Part shown: positions 1 to 8,786 of the stretch, in pieces
How the letters are laid out: every line of letters starts with the position of its first letter
How positions within the stretch are numbered: the first letter of the stretch is position 1
From: Thermohalobaculum sp039805905
GTDB lineage: Bacteria > Pseudomonadota > Alphaproteobacteria > Rhodobacterales > Rhodobacteraceae
NCBI GenBank assembly: GCA_039805905.1
Contig: JBDIVM010000011.1
Coordinates: forward strand, 62,001-126,000
Direction of reading: 5' to 3'
DNA length: 64,000 nt
Made by a program: the position numbers and the translations under genes
The notes under the pieces: model-generated
The model's input: only the letters and a program-made list of their open reading frames with translations
The model's database searches: none
Told to the model about the DNA's origin: nothing

Positions 1-196
1 GTGCGTGCACCGCGACAGCGAGCACGAACGCCCCGTAGAACAGCGCCCAGCCCGCGGAGCCCTGTGTCCGCCCCAGGATCTCGGCCGCCGTCAGCCCGCC
101 CCGCACCGCCACCAGCACCAGCCAAAGATGCGCCAGCACCAGCGGCGCGAGCAGCATGGCGGTCAGCCGTTGCGCCAGGAACAGCGCGCGTTCCAT
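1..196 (-). CDS. succinate dehydrogenase/fumarate reductase-like membrane anchor (partial)
   Basis: The gene begins with ATG at 196 and runs off the left edge, so only the first 65 codons are visible. They encode a short amphipathic start, a hydrophobic helix at about residues 14-31 (MLLAPLVLAHLWLVLVAV) and the beginning of a second helix at about 50-65. The start overlaps the stop of the iron-sulfur subunit in an ATGA. Position and helix pattern fit a SdhC/FrdC-type quinone-reactive anchor of the complex whose iron-sulfur subunit lies upstream. The haem-ligand region cannot be judged because it is outside the window. A flavoprotein gene may follow further left. This is an inference from order and hydrophobicity. 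Confidence 0.6.
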   Translation of the reverse strand, partial: MERALFLAQRLTAMLLAPLVLAHLWLVLVAVRGGLTAAEILGRTQGSAGWALFYGAFVLAVAVHA

Positions 197-921
197 CAGG
201 GTGCCCCCGAGAACAGCGCGGCCAGCGACAGGCGCTTCAGCCCGGCGATGCCCTCGGTCGGGCTTAGGCCGACCGGGCAATGCTTCATGCAGCTCCCCTG
301 CGTGTGGCACGAGCCGCAGCCGCCCTGCCCGGTTGCCTTGCCCAGCGTTCGGGCGCGGCCCGCATGACGCTCGTCGTTGACCAGCGTCCAGGCACGCAGC
401 AGGGGCGCCGGGCCGAGGTAGTCCGGGTCCCAGCCGACCACGTCGCAGGCAGCGTGGCAGACGGCGCAGTTGATGCACTCGATCCCCGCATCCGCCGCCC
501 GGCGCCGCGGGCCGGCCGGATCGACGGCGGCCGGCGGGTCGGCGCGGGTGGCGCTGCCCTCGAAGCACCCTCCCGCCGCCTTCCACTTGGCGAAGAACGG
601 CGCGAGGTCCACGGCGAGGTCGCGGATGCGCGGCAGGTTCCGCAAGGGCTCGACGGTCAGCGTGCGCCCTGCCGCCACCCGGCCCACATGGGTCCGGCAG
701 GTCCAGCGCGGCACCCCGTTCACGGTCATGGCGCAGGAGCCGCAGACCCCCACCCGGCAGGCGAAGCGGTAGGCGAGGTCGGGGGCGTGGCGGCGCTGGA
801 TCTCGGTCACCACATCCAGCACGGTCTGGTTGGCCCGCGCCGGCACACGGTAGCTGGCGAACGCCCCCGCCTCGGCACCGCGCCACACGCGCACGGTCAG
901 CTCGCCCGGCCCGGCGCTCAT
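196..921 (-). CDS. succinate dehydrogenase/fumarate reductase-type iron-sulfur subunit
   Basis: This 241-residue protein has the normal SdhB/FrdB size and layout. An N-terminal 2Fe-2S plant-ferredoxin domain carries Cys55, Cys60, Cys63 and Cys75. A C-terminal domain follows with CINCAVCHAAC and CGSCHTQGSCMKHC, the ligand sets for the 4Fe-4S and 3Fe-4S clusters. Such subunits carry electrons from a flavoprotein to the quinone site in the membrane anchor. The ATG at 921 was chosen over the much longer open frame because the family begins here and because it overlaps the CoA-transferase stop in an ATGA. The linkage to a CoA-transferase suggests an accessory complex acting on a succinate-like acid rather than the housekeeping SDH. 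The substrate is unknown. Confidence 0.85.
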   Translation of the reverse strand: MSAGPGELTVRVWRGAEAGAFASYRVPARANQTVLDVVTEIQRRHAPDLAYRFACRVGVCGSCAMTVNGVPRWTCRTHVGRVAAGRTLTVEPLRNLPRIRDLAVDLAPFFAKWKAAGGCFEGSATRADPPAAVDPAGPRRRAADAGIECINCAVCHAACDVVGWDPDYLGPAPLLRAWTLVNDERHAGRARTLGKATGQGGCGSCHTQGSCMKHCPVGLSPTEGIAGLKRLSLAALFSGAP

Positions 922-2105
922 ATCGCTCCCGCCTCCTTCAGCCGGGCAACGTCGTCCTCCAACAGCCCCAGCGCCCCGAACACCTCGGCATTGTGCTGGC
1001 CCAAGAGCGGCGGCGGCGTGTCCACCCCCGGCGACATGCCGTCGATCTTGATCCCGGTGCGCACGATCCGCACGTCGCGCCCCACCTCCGGCACTTCGGG
1101 GAAGGTCGCCACCATGCCGCGGCCGGCCACCTGCGGATGGGCGAGGATCTCGGGCACGGTGAAGACGGCGCCCGAGGGCACGCCCAGCCCGTTCAGCTCG
1201 CGCGCCCAGTCGCGCGCCGGCCGGGTCATGAATGCCGGTTCCAGCTCCGCCTTCAGCGCCGCCCGGTTGACGATCCGCGCCTCGCGGTCGCGATAGGCCG
1301 GGTTGTCGAGCAGGTCGGCACGGCCCAGATGCCGCGCCAGCGCCTCCCACTGCCGCTGCTCGTTGGCAGCGACATTCAGCGGCGCGTCGGCGCAGCGATA
1401 GATGCCCGAGGGCGAGGCGGTGACGTTCTCGTTGCCGTTCGGCTTCGGCTCGACGCCGCCGATCAGCCAGTTCGACACCACCCAGCCCATGGTCGAGAGC
1501 ACCGATTCGAGCATCGACACGTCGATGAAGCAGCCCTTCCCGCCCCTGAGCGCGGCGGCTATGGCGAAGGCGGCCGTCAGCCCGCCGATGGTGTCGGCGA
1601 TGGGATAGCCGACCCGCAGCGGCGCGCTCGCCGCATCCCCGGTGATCGACATCACCCCCGAGGCGCCCTGCACGATCTGGTCATAGGCCGGCCGGTCGCG
1701 CCAGGGGCCATCCTGCCCGAAGCCCGAGATCGCACAGTAGATCAGCCGCGGATTGACCCCGCGGAGCACCTCCCACCCAAGACCCAGCCGGTCCATCACG
1801 CCCGGCCGGAAGTTCTCGACCAGCACATCCGCCCCCTCGACCAGCCGCTTCAGCAGCGCCTTGCCCTCGGCGTGTTTCAGGTTGATGGTCACCGACTTCT
1901 TGCCCGGGTTCTGGGCCAGGAACGAGATCCCCATCCCCTTCCGGTTCAGCTCCGGATCAGCCCCGAGCTGCCGGGCGAGGTCGCCCCGCCCCGGCGCCTC
2001 GACCTTGGTCACCTCGGCGCCCAGATGGGCGAGCTGGTGGGCGCAGAACGGCCCGGCCAGCACGTTCGTCAGGTCGAGAACGCGGATTCCCGCGAGCGGC
2101 GCCAT
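918..2105 (-). CDS. CaiB/BaiF family CoA-transferase (class III)
   Basis: The 395-residue protein opens with the family signature GIRVLDLTNVLAGPFCAHQL and continues with HLGAEVTKVEAPG, then LVENFRPGVMDRLGL and RPAYDQIVQGASG. The last segment carries the Asp expected to form the acyl-aspartyl-CoA intermediate. Class III enzymes move CoA between acyl-CoA and free carboxylic acids such as succinate, oxalate, carnitine or branched dicarboxylates. The start at 2105 is preceded by GGGAGGAATCGC, a good ribosome site, and gives the usual family length. It is the first gene of an operon with an SDH-like iron-sulfur subunit and anchor. This suggests activation or deactivation of the acid that the dehydrogenase oxidises. 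The specific substrate cannot be read from the sequence. Confidence 0.85.
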   Translation of the reverse strand: MAPLAGIRVLDLTNVLAGPFCAHQLAHLGAEVTKVEAPGRGDLARQLGADPELNRKGMGISFLAQNPGKKSVTINLKHAEGKALLKRLVEGADVLVENFRPGVMDRLGLGWEVLRGVNPRLIYCAISGFGQDGPWRDRPAYDQIVQGASGVMSITGDAASAPLRVGYPIADTIGGLTAAFAIAAALRGGKGCFIDVSMLESVLSTMGWVVSNWLIGGVEPKPNGNENVTASPSGIYRCADAPLNVAANEQRQWEALARHLGRADLLDNPAYRDREARIVNRAALKAELEPAFMTRPARDWARELNGLGVPSGAVFTVPEILAHPQVAGRGMVATFPEVPEVGRDVRIVRTGIKIDGMSPGVDTPPPLLGQHNAEVFGALGLLEDDVARLKEAGAI

Positions 2106-2231
2106 GCGATTCCTCCCGTCGTTGCGGCAGCCTAGCCACAGGCAGGCGGAACCGGCAACCGTCACGGCCCGGTTTCCGGCGACGGCCGATCACGGCCGCC
2201 GGGCGGACGGACCGCGGCCGTTCGTGCAAGG

Positions 2232-2690
2232 CTATGTGCGGATCGGGTAGCCCTGCCATTCCCGGATCGAGCGCAGCGTGAAGATCGTCTCGATCCGCGC
2301 CACCCCCGGCAACCGTGTCAGGCAGTTGCGATGGATGTCCTCGTAGTCGGCTACGTCGCGCGCCACGACGCGAAGAAAGTAGTCCGACTGGCCGGTGGTC
2401 AGATGGCATTCGAGGATCTCGTCGAACCTGGTCACCGCCTTCTCGAACGCCGTCAGCGCCTCCTGGCTCTGCGAGCTCAGCGTGATCTCGACGAAGACCT
2501 GGACCGGGAGGCCCAGCGCGCGCCGGTCGAGGCGGGCGGCATAGCCGGCGATCACACCAGCCTCCTCCAGCAGCTTCACGCGCCGATGGCAGGCGGAGGC
2601 CGAGAGGCCTACCTCTGCCGCGAGCTCGGCCACGGGCCGGCTCGAGTTGCGCTGCAGTGCAGCCAGGATTCGGCTGTCGATCTCATCCAT
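2232..2690 (-). CDS. Lrp/AsnC family transcriptional regulator, probable regulator of ald
   Basis: The protein has 152 residues, the standard Lrp size. An N-terminal winged helix-turn-helix (MDEIDSRILAALQRNSSR, then VAELAAEVGLSASACHRRV) is followed by a RAM ligand-binding domain with alternating strands and helices (QVFVEITLSSQ, DYFLRVVARD). The ATG at 2690 was chosen because it matches the conserved family start. It is transcribed divergently from alanine dehydrogenase across a 143-base gap containing an inverted repeat. This arrangement is known for AldR-type regulators that control ald in response to alanine. The role as ald regulator is inferred from position. Confidence 0.88.
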   Translation of the reverse strand: MDEIDSRILAALQRNSSRPVAELAAEVGLSASACHRRVKLLEEAGVIAGYAARLDRRALGLPVQVFVEITLSSQSQEALTAFEKAVTRFDEILECHLTTGQSDYFLRVVARDVADYEDIHRNCLTRLPGVARIETIFTLRSIREWQGYPIRT

Positions 2691-2732
2691 CGGAAATTCT
2701 TCCAAGAGTTTGCCATTTCGTCGGACACCATA

Positions 2733-2765
2733 CCGAAAATCTGACGATGGTGCCGGATTTTTCGG
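2733..2765. promoter_or_regulatory. inverted repeat between lrp and ald, candidate Lrp-type operator
   Basis: CCGAAAATC at 2733-2741 and GATTTTTCGG at 2756-2765 form an almost perfect inverted repeat (one extra A) with a 14-base spacer, in an AT-richer part of the divergent gap. Lrp/AsnC proteins bind such partly palindromic, A/T-tracted sites as multimers. Assignment to the adjacent regulator is inferred. Confidence 0.5.
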
Positions 2766-2833
2766 AGCAATCACCGCGGATCGCAGCGGATAATCCGGCC
2801 GACCATCGGTCGCCATCGCGGGAGGAATGAGAG

Positions 2834-3952
<1,119 letters not shown>

Positions 3953-3962
3953 TCACCCGTCA

Positions 3963-3993
3963 GGCCGGGCGCCCGTGCGGGCGCCCGGCCTTT
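3963..3993 (+). terminator. rho-independent terminator after ald
   Basis: A perfect 12-base stem, GGCCGGGCGCCC (3963-3974) with GGGCGCCCGGCC (3979-3990), has a GTGC tetraloop and is followed by TTT. It lies 11 bases after the ald stop and between convergent genes, so it may also serve the opposite strand. Confidence 0.85.
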
Positions 3994-4007
3994 CGCGCAG
4001 TTGCGCC

Positions 4008-4430
4008 TCAGTTGTGCGTCACGAACACCCGGCGGTCGTCGTCCTGGTCGCTCGGCAAGAGGCCGAAGAAGGTGAAGGCCTCCTCCTGCTTGGCGACCTT
4101 GATCGCATCGGCCGGCACGCCCTTCGAGACCAGATACTTGCGCACCCCTTCGGCCCGCTTGGTCGCGACCTTGATGTTCGCCTCCTTGGTTCCCTGCTTG
4201 TCGACCTGTGCAAAGACGCAGATCTCATGGCGGAACTTTGCCGTCTCGATGAACTTGTCGAGCCGCTCCTTCTGGTCGGCCGGGACTGCCGTGGCCCCGA
4301 CCGCGTAACCGGTGACCACGATGCGCCCCTGCTCGTCGAACCCGCAGGGGTTTGCGAGCGCCTGGCCCGACGCGAGCGCGAAGGCGCCCGCAACCAGCCC
4401 CGTAGCCAGCAACGTCCGAAATATCCGCAT
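4008..4430 (-). CDS. secreted OmpA-like domain protein
   Basis: This 140-residue protein starts with a clear signal peptide (MRIFRTLLATGLVAGAFALA, cleavage probably after ALA near residue 26). It is followed by a single compact domain. The segment TKRAEGVRKYLVSKGVPADA resembles the peptidoglycan-associating OmpA-like fold, in which repeated solvent-exposed R/K and an Asn/Asp hold diaminopimelate. The domain is shorter than usual, and the classic NxxLSxxRA motif is replaced by IKVATKRAEGV. It is probably periplasmic. The ribosome site GGGAG lies just upstream of the ATG. It has no operon partner. Cell-wall binding is uncertain. Confidence 0.6.
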   Translation of the reverse strand: MRIFRTLLATGLVAGAFALASGQALANPCGFDEQGRIVVTGYAVGATAVPADQKERLDKFIETAKFRHEICVFAQVDKQGTKEANIKVATKRAEGVRKYLVSKGVPADAIKVAKQEEAFTFFGLLPSDQDDDRRVFVTHN

Positions 4431-4518
4431 GGGTCTGTCTCCCTTCGATCCAACTGGGCGAATCAGACGACCTTAGCCTCCGCGCAGGGTTGCGCAATGC
4501 ATCGTGTGCAGGTTGGGG

Positions 4519-5547
4519 TCACTGCTTCAGGTCCAGCACCACCTTGCAGGCATGACCCTCGCGGATCGCCGCGAATCCTTCGGCAAAATCCTCGAAGGCC
4601 AGCTTGTGCGAGATCACCGGGCTGACATCGAGCCCGGTCTCCAGCATCGCCAGCATCTTGTGCCAGGTCTCGTACATCTTGCGGCCGTAGATGCCCTCGA
4701 AGGTGATACCCTTGAAGATCGCGGTGTTGAGATCGACCGCCGGCTTCTTGCCGTAGAGGCCGAGCAGCGCCACCTTCGCCCCGCAGATCACCGCATGGAT
4801 CATCGCATCCAGCGCCCCCTCGGCTCCCGACATCTCGAGCCCGACATCGAAGCCCTCCTTCATGCCAAGCTCGGTCATCACCGTCTCGAGCTTCTCGCGG
4901 TCGGCGCGGACGCCGCGCGTCGCCCCCATGCGCTCGGCCAGCGCGAGCCGCTCGTCGTTGAGGTCGGTCACCACGATGTGCCGCGCGCCAACATGCCGGC
5001 AGACCGCCGCCGCCATCAGCCCGATCGGTCCGGCGCCGGTGATCAGCACATCCTCGCCGACGAGATCGAACGCGAGCGCCGTGTGCACCGCGTTGCCCAG
5101 CGGATCGAGGATCGAGGCGACCTCGTCCGGTATCGTGTCAGGCACCGGGCGAACATTCGCCTCCGGGATCACCACATAGTCGGCGAAGGCGCCCGGCCGG
5201 TTCACGCCCACGCCCTTGGTCTGGGCGCAGATATGGCCCCGGCCCGAGAGGCAGTTGCGACAGTGCCCGCACGGAATGTGTCCCTCGCCCGAGACCCGCT
5301 CGCCCGGCCTGACCCCGCGCACACCCGGCCCCACCGCCTCGACGATGCCCATGTATTCGTGGCCGACGATGAGCGGAACCGGCACGGTCTTCTGCGCCCA
5401 CTCGTCCCACTTCCAGATGTGCATGTCGGTGCCGCAGATCGAGGCCATGCCCACCCGGATCAGCACGTCGCCATATCCCGGCTCGGGCTTCGGCTCGTCC
5501 TGCAGCTTCAGTCCGGGGGCGGATTCCGCCTTGACCAGCGCTCTCAT
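4519..5547 (-). CDS. tdh: L-threonine 3-dehydrogenase
   Basis: This is a 342-residue zinc-dependent medium-chain dehydrogenase. CGTDMHIWKWDEWA carries the catalytic zinc Cys and His and is a Tdh signature. GHEYMG follows, then the four-cysteine structural zinc loop CGHCRNCLSGRGHIC, and the NAD fold at ITGAGPIGLMAAAVCRHVGA. It oxidises L-threonine to 2-amino-3-oxobutanoate, which Kbl splits to glycine and acetyl-CoA. The ATG at 5547 overlaps the stop of the PLP enzyme in an ATGA and is preceded by GAGGAAAG. It is the last gene of the kbl operon, so threonine catabolism is the evident job. Confidence 0.96.
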   Translation of the reverse strand: MRALVKAESAPGLKLQDEPKPEPGYGDVLIRVGMASICGTDMHIWKWDEWAQKTVPVPLIVGHEYMGIVEAVGPGVRGVRPGERVSGEGHIPCGHCRNCLSGRGHICAQTKGVGVNRPGAFADYVVIPEANVRPVPDTIPDEVASILDPLGNAVHTALAFDLVGEDVLITGAGPIGLMAAAVCRHVGARHIVVTDLNDERLALAERMGATRGVRADREKLETVMTELGMKEGFDVGLEMSGAEGALDAMIHAVICGAKVALLGLYGKKPAVDLNTAIFKGITFEGIYGRKMYETWHKMLAMLETGLDVSPVISHKLAFEDFAEGFAAIREGHACKVVLDLKQ

Positions 5548-6542
5548 CTTTCCTCGTCCGTCCAGAGATCGGTGCTGAGATATTTCAGCCCCGAGTCGCA
5601 GATTACCACGGCCACCGTCCCGCCCCGGTGCGGCCCGTCGATCAGCCGCAGCGCAGCGGCGACGTTCGCGCCGGCCGAGAAGCCGGCGAAGATCCCCTCC
5701 TCGCGGGCGAGCCGCCGCGCGGTGTCGCGGGCTTCCGCGCCGCTCACCGCAATGCAGCCGTGGGGCCGCAGCCCCTCGAGATGGGCGAGGTCCGCCATCA
5801 GATAGCCCCCGCCCTGGATCGGATGGTCCGGCCGCGAGACGTCACCGCCCGCCAGCGCCTCGGCCCCCTCGGGCTCGACCGCATAGCAGCGGACCTGCGG
5901 CGCGGCGGCGCGGAAGAAGGCGGTGCAGCCGGCCAGCGTCCCGCCCGAGCCGGCGAAATCGGCGAAGGCATCGAGCCGCCCGCCCGACTGGAGCCAGATC
6001 TCCGGCCCGGTCCCGTCGCGATGCGCTGCCGGGTTGCCCGGGCGGCGGAACTGGTCGGCGCGGAAGGCGCCCCGCTCGGCGGTGATGCGCTGCGCTACCG
6101 CCTCGACCAGTGCGAGGTCGGCACCCGAGACCTCGCCCTTCCGCGCGCCCGGCCCCTGCGGCACCAGCACCACCTCGGCGCCCAGCGCCCGCATCATCCG
6201 CGCCCGCTCGGCCGAGTTTCCCTCGGACATGACCGCGACGAAACGGTAGCCCTTCACCGCGCAGACAATGGCAAGCCCGGTCCCCATGTTCCCGGAGGTA
6301 AGCTCCACCACGCACTGTCCGGGCCGCAGTTCGCCGGCCCGCTCGGCATCCTCGATGATCCGCCGCGCCGCCCGGTCCTTCTTCGAGAAGCCGGGCATGA
6401 GGTAGTCGAGCTTGGCGAGGATCCGTCCGTCGCGCCCGCGCGTCAGCCGGTCGAGCGCCACCAGCGGCGTCGCCGCCATGGCCTCCACCACCGAGGGCAG
6501 CACACCCTCGCGGGCCCGGAAATCGCCGGCGGGGCCGCTCAC
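5544..6542 (-). CDS. cysteine synthase-like PLP enzyme (fold type II)
   Basis: The 332-residue protein has the cysteine-synthase/threonine-dehydratase fold. MPGFSKKDRAAR carries the likely PLP lysine, VELTSGNMGTGLAIVCA corresponds to the asparagine loop (TSGNTG in CysK), and FSAGANVAAALRL is the phosphate-binding C-terminal segment. Family members replace or eliminate a beta-substituent on serine, cysteine or threonine derivatives. The start is GTG at 6542, overlapping the kbl stop as GTGA, and the stop overlaps tdh as ATGA. It is therefore translationally wedged between the two enzymes of the threonine-to-glycine route. CysK/CysM is the nearest familiar family, but Met in place of Thr in the TSGN loop and the context argue against ordinary cysteine synthesis. 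The substrate is unknown. Confidence 0.8.
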   Translation of the reverse strand: MSGPAGDFRAREGVLPSVVEAMAATPLVALDRLTRGRDGRILAKLDYLMPGFSKKDRAARRIIEDAERAGELRPGQCVVELTSGNMGTGLAIVCAVKGYRFVAVMSEGNSAERARMMRALGAEVVLVPQGPGARKGEVSGADLALVEAVAQRITAERGAFRADQFRRPGNPAAHRDGTGPEIWLQSGGRLDAFADFAGSGGTLAGCTAFFRAAAPQVRCYAVEPEGAEALAGGDVSRPDHPIQGGGYLMADLAHLEGLRPHGCIAVSGAEARDTARRLAREEGIFAGFSAGANVAAALRLIDGPHRGGTVAVVICDSGLKYLSTDLWTDEER

Positions 6543-7738
6543 CTCACCACCCCGAGCTCCCGCCCCACCGCGACGAAGGCCGCAATCGCCCGGCCGATAT
6601 CCTCCGCCGAATGGGCGGCCGACATCTGGGTGCGGATCCGCGCCTGCCCGCGCGGCACCACGGGGAACGAGAAGGCGGTGACATAGATGCCATGCGCCAT
6701 CATCTGCGCCGCGAAGCGCTGCGCCAGCACCGCATCGCCCAGCATGACCGGAATGATCGGATGCCCCGCGCCGGCCAGCGTGAAGCCGGCCTCGGTCATC
6801 TCGCGCCGGAACCGTGCCGCGTTCGCCTCCAGCTTCGCCCGCAGCCCGGCTCCGTCCCGGACCATCCGGAGCGCCTCGCGGGTCGCCTCGACGATGCAGG
6901 GGGCGAGCGCGTTCGAGAACAGGTATGGCCGCGCCCGCTGCCGCAGCATCTCCACCAGCGGCCCCGGCCCGGCCACCACCCCGCCCGAGGCCCCGCCCAG
7001 CGCCTTGCCGAAGGTAGTCGAGACCAGATGCACCCGCTCCCGCAGCCCCCAGTGATCCGGCGTCCCGGCCCCGTTCGGCCCGATGAAGCCCGTCGCGTGG
7101 CTGTCATCCACCATCACCAGCGCGTCGTACTTCTCGGCGAGGTCGCAGATGCCCGGCAGGTTGGCGATGATCCCGTCCATCGAGAACACCCCGTCGGTCA
7201 CGACCAGCCGGTGCCGGGCGTCCTGCGCCTCCTTCAGCCGCGCCTCCAGCTCGGCCATGTCGTTGTTGGCATAGCGGAGCCGCCGCGCCTTGCAGAGCCG
7301 GATGCCGTCGATGATCGAGGCATGGTTCAGCGCGTCCGAGATAACCGCGTCCTCCGCGCCCAGCAGCGCCTCGAACACGCCGCCATTGGCGTCGAAGCAC
7401 GACGAGAACAGGATCGAGTCCCCGGTCCCGAGAAACCCCGCCACCTCGCGCTCCAGCGCCCGGTGGATGTCCTGCGTGCCGCAGATGAATCGCACCGAGG
7501 CCATGCCGAACCCGTGCTCGTCCAGCGCCTTCTTCGCCACCTCGATCAGGCGCGGGCTGTTGGCGAGGCCCAGATAGTTGTTGGCGCACATGTTCAGCAA
7601 CGGCTCGGGGCCGTGGCTGGTCGCGACCCGGATGTTGGCCGCCTGCGGGGTGACGATCTCGCGCTCGCGCTTCATCAGACCCTCGGTCTCCAGCACCTTG
7701 AGTTGCGACTCGATGTCGGCGATCAGTGCATGGGACAT
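6539..7738 (-). CDS. kbl: glycine C-acetyltransferase (2-amino-3-ketobutyrate CoA ligase)
   Basis: This 399-residue alpha-oxoamine synthase has NMCANNYLGLANSPRL near the start, HASIIDGIRL, the cofactor Asp/His segment MVDDSHATGFIGPNG, and the PLP lysine in TTFGKALGGASGG. It condenses or cleaves 2-amino-3-oxobutanoate with CoA to give glycine and acetyl-CoA. The ATG at 7738 was chosen over the longer frame because AAGGAGG lies directly upstream and the length is typical. It heads the operon kbl, PLP enzyme, tdh. Confidence 0.96.
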   Translation of the reverse strand: MSHALIADIESQLKVLETEGLMKREREIVTPQAANIRVATSHGPEPLLNMCANNYLGLANSPRLIEVAKKALDEHGFGMASVRFICGTQDIHRALEREVAGFLGTGDSILFSSCFDANGGVFEALLGAEDAVISDALNHASIIDGIRLCKARRLRYANNDMAELEARLKEAQDARHRLVVTDGVFSMDGIIANLPGICDLAEKYDALVMVDDSHATGFIGPNGAGTPDHWGLRERVHLVSTTFGKALGGASGGVVAGPGPLVEMLRQRARPYLFSNALAPCIVEATREALRMVRDGAGLRAKLEANAARFRREMTEAGFTLAGAGHPIIPVMLGDAVLAQRFAAQMMAHGIYVTAFSFPVVPRGQARIRTQMSAAHSAEDIGRAIAAFVAVGRELGVVR

Positions 7739-7808
7739 GGGAACCTCCTTGCCTTCGGGCTCAGGCTTGGACGTCCGGGGCCGCCGCGTCAACGCGGAAT
7801 CGGCCGCT

Positions 7809-8777
7809 TCACGGCGGCGGCGCGGCGAGCACTTGGCTCTGCCGCCGCTCACGCCAGGCGGTCAGCGTGCCGGCCGCGGCGATCAGCGCCATGCCGGCCA
7901 GCATCGAGGCGTCGGGGAAATCCGCGAAGATCACGAAACCCCAGAAGGTGACGAAGACGAGATAGCTGTAGTCGAAAGGCGCGAGCCAGCTCGATTCGGC
8001 GCTCTGGTAGGCCATGGTCAGGCCGAGATTGGCCGAGACGTTCAGCACCGTACAGAGCGCCGCCAGCCCCAGCACGCCCCAGCCGATCGGCACCCAGCCG
8101 CGCGCCAGATAGGGCAGTTCCGCCTGCGTCTCGGGCGAGGCCGGGAACAGCGCCAGCACCAGGATGCCGAGAACCCCGGCGGCGACATAGGAGAGTCCCA
8201 CCCCGAAGGCGAGCGTCACCGGTGACTCCTGCCGGCAATAGCGCCGGGTCACGATCACCACGCCCGCATAGCAGAGCCCGGCCCCCACCGGCATGAGCTT
8301 CAGCCAAGTGAAGCCGGCGCTGGCCGGCTGCAGGATCAGCCATGCCCCCGTGGCCCCGGCCAGCACCGCCCCGACCCGCCACAGGCCGACATGCTCGCGC
8401 AGCACGATCACCGAGAGAATGGTAACGAAGACCGGGAAGGTGTAGAGCCCCGCCCCCATCTCGGCCATGGTCAGCGTCGGCACGCCCCCGAAATAGAGCA
8501 GCGTCGCCGCCAGCAGCAGCAGGCTGCGCGCCACCCCGGCCCACATCCGCTTCGGCCGCTTCGGGAGCGTGCCCCAGACCAGCCGTGCGACCAGCAGAAG
8601 CAGCAGCACGTTGCCGGTCGAGCGCAGGAAATGGAACTGCCAGAGCGTGGTGTCGGCGCCGGCCATGCGCACGAGCGAATCTTGCAGCGCCAGCGTCAGG
8701 AGCGCCGCCAGCATCAGCCCCGCCGCCAGCCCGGGCCGGTCGGTCTCGCTGCCGTCGAGGAGGCTCGCGCGGATCAT
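7809..8777 (-). CDS. DMT superfamily (EamA-type) transporter
   Basis: The protein has 322 residues with about ten hydrophobic helices arranged as two five-helix EamA halves (for example GLMLAALLTLALQDSLVRM at the start and AGMALIAAAGTLTAWRERR at the end). Family members export amino acids or metabolites across the inner membrane. It begins 9 bases after the cobQ stop, so it could be co-transcribed with the upstream cob genes. No cobalamin role is known for the family. The substrate cannot be deduced. Confidence 0.85.
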   Translation of the reverse strand: MIRASLLDGSETDRPGLAAGLMLAALLTLALQDSLVRMAGADTTLWQFHFLRSTGNVLLLLLVARLVWGTLPKRPKRMWAGVARSLLLLAATLLYFGGVPTLTMAEMGAGLYTFPVFVTILSVIVLREHVGLWRVGAVLAGATGAWLILQPASAGFTWLKLMPVGAGLCYAGVVIVTRRYCRQESPVTLAFGVGLSYVAAGVLGILVLALFPASPETQAELPYLARGWVPIGWGVLGLAALCTVLNVSANLGLTMAYQSAESSWLAPFDYSYLVFVTFWGFVIFADFPDASMLAGMALIAAAGTLTAWRERRQSQVLAAPPP

Positions 8778-8786
8778 CGCCTGTTC

